Assembly: GCA_009885185.1 (NCBI GenBank)
Contig: VFLF01000492.1
Span: 1-14,628 of the forward strand
Source: Nitrosomonadales bacterium
GTDB lineage: Bacteria > Pseudomonadota > Gammaproteobacteria > Burkholderiales > SG8-41
Direction: 5' to 3'
Length of the DNA stretch: 14,628 nt
Program-made: the position numbers and the translations under genes
Notes under the pieces: generated by a model
What the model was told of the DNA's origin: nothing
The model's input: the letters and a program-made list of their open reading frames with translations, nothing else
Databases searched by the model: none
Shown here: piece after piece, positions 11,787-14,628 of the stretch
Numbering within the stretch: position 1 is the first letter of the stretch
Layout of the letters: the number at the start of each line of letters is the position of its first letter

Positions 11787-12619
11787 GCGATCAACGACCC
11801 AGCGGAAATGTAGAAGATCGTCGCGGCATCGGCGTGGTTGGGGGTGGGTTGGGCGTCGGCGGCATTGTGATCGCCGTCATCGCCTACTTTCTCGGTTTCG
11901 ATCCTACCGCCGTAATGAACGTAGCCGAGCAGGTTATGCCGCAGCGCGAAGCACGCGAAGCACCCAAGGGCGCGCCTGCGGACGAGATGGGACAGTTCGT
12001 CGCCAAAGTTCTCGGCAGCACTGAAGAGGTCTGGAGCAAGCTTCTGCAGCAATCGAACGGTCAATACCGCAAGCCGACGCTGGTCCTGTATGACGGGCAA
12101 GTGCGCTCGGCCTGCGGCACGGGGCAGTCGGCCATGGGTCCGTTTTATTGTTCCGGAGATGAGAAGCTCTACATCGATCTCTCGTTTTTTCGTGACATGA
12201 AAACGCGCTTCCGCGCTCCGGGCGACTTCGCCCAAGCCTACGTAATAGCGCACGAAGTAGGGCACCATGTGCAGAAACTCACTGGTAGCCTGCAGAAGAT
12301 GGAAGACGTGCGCGGGCGCGGCTCTCAGACCGAGCAAAATCGCACATCGGTGAGCATGGAGTTGCAGGCTGACTGCTATGCGGGCGTGTGGGGACACCAC
12401 GCAGGCAACATGAAACAACTGGATTCCGGCGACATCGCCGAAGCGCTCAATGCCGCCACGGCAATCGGCGACGACCGACTGCAAAAACAGAGTCAGGGCC
12501 ACGTTGTGCCGGAGTCGTTCACGCACGGGTCATCGGAGCAGCGCGTGCGCTGGTTCAAGCGCGGCCTGGTTTCGGGCCAACCGAAGGACTGCGATACATT
12601 CTCGACTCGATCCCTTTAG
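11777..12619 (+). CDS. Neutral zinc metallopeptidase, YpfJ family
   Basis: 280 residues. The N-terminal signature D-Q-R-P-S-x-N-V-E-D-R-R-G (5-17) leads into a Gly-rich transmembrane segment (about 18-40), then a soluble domain. GTGQSAMGPFYC (114-125) and IAHEVGHHVQ (157-166) follow; the latter is the HExxH zinc site with His159, Glu160 and His163. MELQADCYAGVW (194-205) likely supplies the third ligand. The length and order match the YpfJ/putative neutral zinc metallopeptidase family; substrates are not known. The start is a GTG, chosen because the family signature begins directly after it; GAG lies about 7 bases upstream. It is a membrane-anchored protease, possibly co-transcribed with the 24-residue peptide. 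Confidence 0.9.
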   Translation: MQLGDQRPSGNVEDRRGIGVVGGGLGVGGIVIAVIAYFLGFDPTAVMNVAEQVMPQREAREAPKGAPADEMGQFVAKVLGSTEEVWSKLLQQSNGQYRKPTLVLYDGQVRSACGTGQSAMGPFYCSGDEKLYIDLSFFRDMKTRFRAPGDFAQAYVIAHEVGHHVQKLTGSLQKMEDVRGRGSQTEQNRTSVSMELQADCYAGVWGHHAGNMKQLDSGDIAEALNAATAIGDDRLQKQSQGHVVPESFTHGSSEQRVRWFKRGLVSGQPKDCDTFSTRSL

Positions 12620-12711
12620 GTCAGTCCGTCTGTATCTCAAATAAACCACCGGTCACGCGGCAAAGCACGCTTTCGTTGCAAGATGTTGCGAGCGCAAAAC
12701 CGCGTCGGTGC

Positions 12712-13917
12712 TTATGCCGCCAGCGCCGTGGGTTTGCGCGTGGCGAGCAAGCCGATCACCAGCGCACCGGCCAGCCAGCACGCCACCGGCGCCATCGCGA
12801 GCAGGCCCGCGTAGTCGGATTGTTTGGGTATGCCCATCAGCACGGTCGCGATGCGGCTCAAGGTGGCGAACGCCAGCGCGGCGAACAGCAAGCCCAGCGC
12901 CAATCCTTCACGCCCGGTGCGCCCGGCGTTCATGGCCGCGGTAAAGCCGCACATCAGCATGCTGCCCCACGCGCCCCCGGCGACCAGTTGCGCCGCGATC
13001 AACATATCGAGCGAGCCTGAGTTCGCCGCCAGATACGCACCCACCGCGCCAATCACGGCGGACACCGCCATCACCTGCATCGTGCCAAAGCGTTTGCACA
13101 GCGAGCTGCCGGGCATCATCAATATGCCGAAGCCCACCCAGAAAATCGGCATCAGCCATTCGAGATCGGCGGGCTTGGCGAATTTCAAAAATTGTGCGGC
13201 AGTGTTGATGGAAAAATGAATCTGAAACCCGGCGGCCAGCAGCAACAGCCCCAGCAAAAACGGCCACGTACGTCCCACCAGATCCGGTGGATCGGGCGTG
13301 GCCGACGGTGGCGCGACCGGACTGAGTTTCAGACGTTTTTCAATATAGATAATGCCTGCCGTCGCCGCCAGCAAGGTCAGGCTCGACAGCACAAACGGCA
13401 GACGCGGATCGACGTTTTTCAGCACCACGCCCAAATACGGCGCGATCGCCCCGCCCGCCGCCAGCCCGCACAGCAACAGCGTGTTCAAACGCGGAACGTT
13501 GGGCTCGGCGGCATATTTCGACAGCAGCACCCAAGGCGGCGCGCGCAATGCCGACGAGGTGACCACCCAGGTCAGCATCAGGCCCAGCGCCACCGCTGCC
13601 CCCAGATGAGCAAAAAACGGCAGCAGCAAAAATGCGATGCACGACACCGCGGTCATGCCGATCATGAGCGGACCGATCTTGCCCAAGGTGCGTTGCGCGC
13701 GGTCGGCCGCCACGCCGACGTAGATATCCATCACCATGAACACCAGTTGATCGGCGATCAGTATCAGCGGCACATAGCTCGCCGGCAGCCCTGCCTTTGC
13801 CAGCAACCCCGGCAAAAAAATCACATAAATGGTCCACGTGGTTACAAACAAAAACTGCACCGCAGCCATGTAAAGCGCGATGCCGGTGGGCACCGCCGCG
13901 CGAGTCGAGTCGTTCAT
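12712..13917 (-). CDS. MFS transporter
   Basis: 401 residues, about 12 hydrophobic helices in two halves with a central hydrophilic loop around residues 193-220 (EKRLKLSPVAPPSATPDPPD). The loop between helices 2 and 3 reads DIYVGVAADRAQRTLGKIGP, a variant of the MFS G-x-x-x-D-R-x-x-R motif A. The second half repeats the pattern more loosely as PGSSLCKRFGTMQ. This is an inner-membrane secondary transporter. The substrate and direction cannot be told from sequence. No strong ribosome-binding site precedes the ATG. It stands alone, convergent to the zinc peptidase and divergent from the small acidic protein gene. Confidence 0.88.
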   Translation of the reverse strand: MNDSTRAAVPTGIALYMAAVQFLFVTTWTIYVIFLPGLLAKAGLPASYVPLILIADQLVFMVMDIYVGVAADRAQRTLGKIGPLMIGMTAVSCIAFLLLPFFAHLGAAVALGLMLTWVVTSSALRAPPWVLLSKYAAEPNVPRLNTLLLCGLAAGGAIAPYLGVVLKNVDPRLPFVLSSLTLLAATAGIIYIEKRLKLSPVAPPSATPDPPDLVGRTWPFLLGLLLLAAGFQIHFSINTAAQFLKFAKPADLEWLMPIFWVGFGILMMPGSSLCKRFGTMQVMAVSAVIGAVGAYLAANSGSLDMLIAAQLVAGGAWGSMLMCGFTAAMNAGRTGREGLALGLLFAALAFATLSRIATVLMGIPKQSDYAGLLAMAPVACWLAGALVIGLLATRKPTALAA

Positions 13918-14065
13918 GTGAATAAAGTCACAGTCGGAAAATGCCCATCGCCGAAAGATTGTCGGACATTGAACGCAACGTCAAATATCCAACACCGTTT
14001 TGTACAGAATCCCCACGCAAACCTTTTTGCAGAGCGCCCATACCCGATTCATCATCAAAAATCAC

Positions 14066-14071
14066 TATAAT
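14066..14071 (+). promoter_or_regulatory. Candidate -10 box of the acidic small protein gene
   Basis: A perfect TATAAT in an AT-rich island. No good -35 at 16-18 bases upstream, so an activator may be needed. It lies 123 bases upstream of the chosen ATG, with the A-rich motif copy 4 ten bases downstream. Confidence 0.4.
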
Positions 14072-14080
14072 AATTTACCA

Positions 14081-14094
14081 TTAAAAACAACTAC
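14081..14094 (+). repeat. A-rich dispersed motif, copy 4
   Basis: TTAAAAACAACTAC followed by TTAC on the plus strand, compared with TTAAAAACAAATA-(C/G)-TTA in the other copies. It sits just downstream of the TATAAT box, in the expected leader. Confidence 0.45.
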
Positions 14095-14188
14095 TTACAC
14101 AACATTTGGTATTACTGCACAGCCTGGTTTTGCGCTGGCACGAATGCTGCGACATGTCGAGTGCAGGACAACCCAAATGGAGACGACC

Positions 14189-14416
14189 ATGATTTTCGAC
14201 ATGAACGACTACCGCAACACCGAAGGTAATTTTGAAGACAACACCCCGCCTGTGCGCAGACGTGCTCGCGGTAACGCCGCGCCTGCACTGCAACTGGCCG
14301 AGGTGGAGCCCGAAACCTGGCTGAATGCGCCCGTGCTGCCGGAGATGGACGAATTCGACGACATCGACGCCCGGGAATTTATCGAACGGGTGTACGGGAT
14401 GGCCACACAAATTTAG
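14189..14416 (+). CDS. Acidic 75-residue hypothetical protein
   Basis: The start is chosen because GGAGA lies 5 bases before this ATG; an ATG at 14177 would bury that site. The peptide opens MIFDMNDYRNTEGNFEDN, has a basic patch PVRRRARG (20-28), then an acidic C-terminal half (EVEPETW, PEMDEFDDIDAREFIERVYG). There is no signal peptide, membrane segment or recognised domain. The C-terminal helix DAREFIERVYGMA may mediate binding. A strong terminator follows 92 bases later, so this is a stand-alone, probably well-expressed gene. The function is unknown. Confidence 0.7.
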   Translation: MIFDMNDYRNTEGNFEDNTPPVRRRARGNAAPALQLAEVEPETWLNAPVLPEMDEFDDIDAREFIERVYGMATQI

Positions 14417-14507
14417 TTGCAGGCGCCTCGCGCACTCCCTCGCTCACCCATTAAGTCGCGGGCATCTTGTAGTCCCCGGTTTTTCCAGTTTCCCCCAGTT
14501 CCCCTTG

Positions 14508-14548
14508 TGCGGACCGCTTTCCCTCCATTTTGCGGTCCGCATTTTTTT
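14508..14548 (+). terminator. Strong intrinsic terminator
   Basis: TGCGGACCGC pairs perfectly with GCGGTCCGCA (10 bp) around a 14-base loop and is followed by seven T. It ends the transcription unit of the acidic small protein. Confidence 0.9.
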
Positions 14549-14567
14549 GCTTTTTTCCGTCGCTACA

Positions 14568-14628
14568 CTACGCCATCGCCGCGATCAAACGCTCGCGCGT
14601 AAACGGCATATCGCGCAGCCTCACCCCC
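14568..14628 (-). CDS. C-terminal end of a probable molybdenum hydroxylase large subunit
   Basis: Only the last 19 residues are in the window: GVRLRDMPFTRERLIAAMA and a stop. This matches the characteristic end of xanthine/aldehyde/CO-dehydrogenase-type molybdopterin-binding subunits (G-x-R-(L/I)-x-x-(L/M)-P-(F/L/M)-T-x-E-(R/K)). Too short for more than a tentative family call. Confidence 0.5.
   Translation of the reverse strand, partial: GVRLRDMPFTRERLIAAMA

Noticed and set aside
12620..12711. Terminator between the convergent zinc peptidase and MFS genes
   Set aside because: Only imperfect short inverted repeats and no T-tract could be found.
13192..14070. Plus-strand open frame opposite the MFS gene
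   Set aside because: A Gln/Arg/His-rich shadow of a membrane protein gene.
14000..14188. N-terminal extension of the acidic small protein to an ATG at 14000
   Set aside because: The extension runs through the promoter-like TATAAT and the A-rich motif, and a good ribosome-binding site precedes the ATG at 14189.
1..14628. tRNA, rRNA, CRISPR array, insertion sequence or prophage
   Set aside because: No cloverleaf, rRNA-like stretch, regular spacer-repeat array, transposase motif or terminal inverted repeats were seen on either strand.

Overview
The window looks like chromosomal DNA of a GC-rich betaproteobacterium, probably Burkholderiales-like. This rests on the Bug/TctC-type solute-binding protein, the codon use, the AsmA, YpfJ and Anbu families, and short AT-rich promoter islands in otherwise GC-rich sequence. 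No rRNA, tRNA, CRISPR array, transposase or phage structural gene was seen.

Layout. (1) 1-2303, minus strand: a compact operon of a signal-less NMT1/SsuA-like binding protein, an alpha/beta hydrolase of the FrsA/DHPON-hydrolase type, and a Bug/TctC periplasmic binding protein that runs off the left edge. (2) 2392-2986: a gene-poor stretch holding a small minus-strand transcription unit (AT-rich promoter, a doubtful 27-residue ORF, a 50-residue Arg-rich ORF, intrinsic terminator), three DnaA-box-like 9-mers, and three back-to-back 6-6-6 hairpins. (3) 2987-5026, minus: a 679-residue membrane protein fused to a spermidine-synthase-like domain. (4) 5027-8161, plus: an AsmA-like protein, a small lipoprotein, and an uncharacterised protein that reads like an ATP-grasp enzyme. 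(5) 8295-10573, minus: transglutaminase-like protein, N-formylglutamate amidohydrolase family protein and Anbu (a proteasome/HslV relative), transcribed Anbu first. (6) 10604-11214, minus: a two-CBS-domain protein with a possible coupled 64-residue basic ORF. (7) 11577-12619, plus: a 24-residue membrane peptide and a YpfJ-type zinc metallopeptidase. (8) 12712-13917, minus: an MFS transporter. (9) 14189-14548, plus: an acidic 75-residue protein of unknown function with a strong terminator. (10) 14568-end, minus: the last residues of what looks like a molybdenum hydroxylase large subunit.

Two families of short dispersed motifs tie separate genes together. One is an 18-bp element near ATGTTCGCCACCGCACAG. 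It lies 60-160 bp upstream of the AsmA, lipoprotein, ATP-grasp-like, CBS and 24-residue-peptide genes, in the sense orientation each time; three copies are good and two are weaker. This suggests a shared, possibly stress-type, regulon. The other is an A-rich motif, TTTAAAAACAAATA, at the 5' end of four transcription units. The most system-like locus is the Anbu-amidohydrolase-transglutaminase cluster, with a convergent ATP-grasp-like gene beside it. It resembles the peptide-modification and degradation cassettes known around Anbu but lacks the usual alpha-E and large circularly permuted ATP-grasp partners inside this window.
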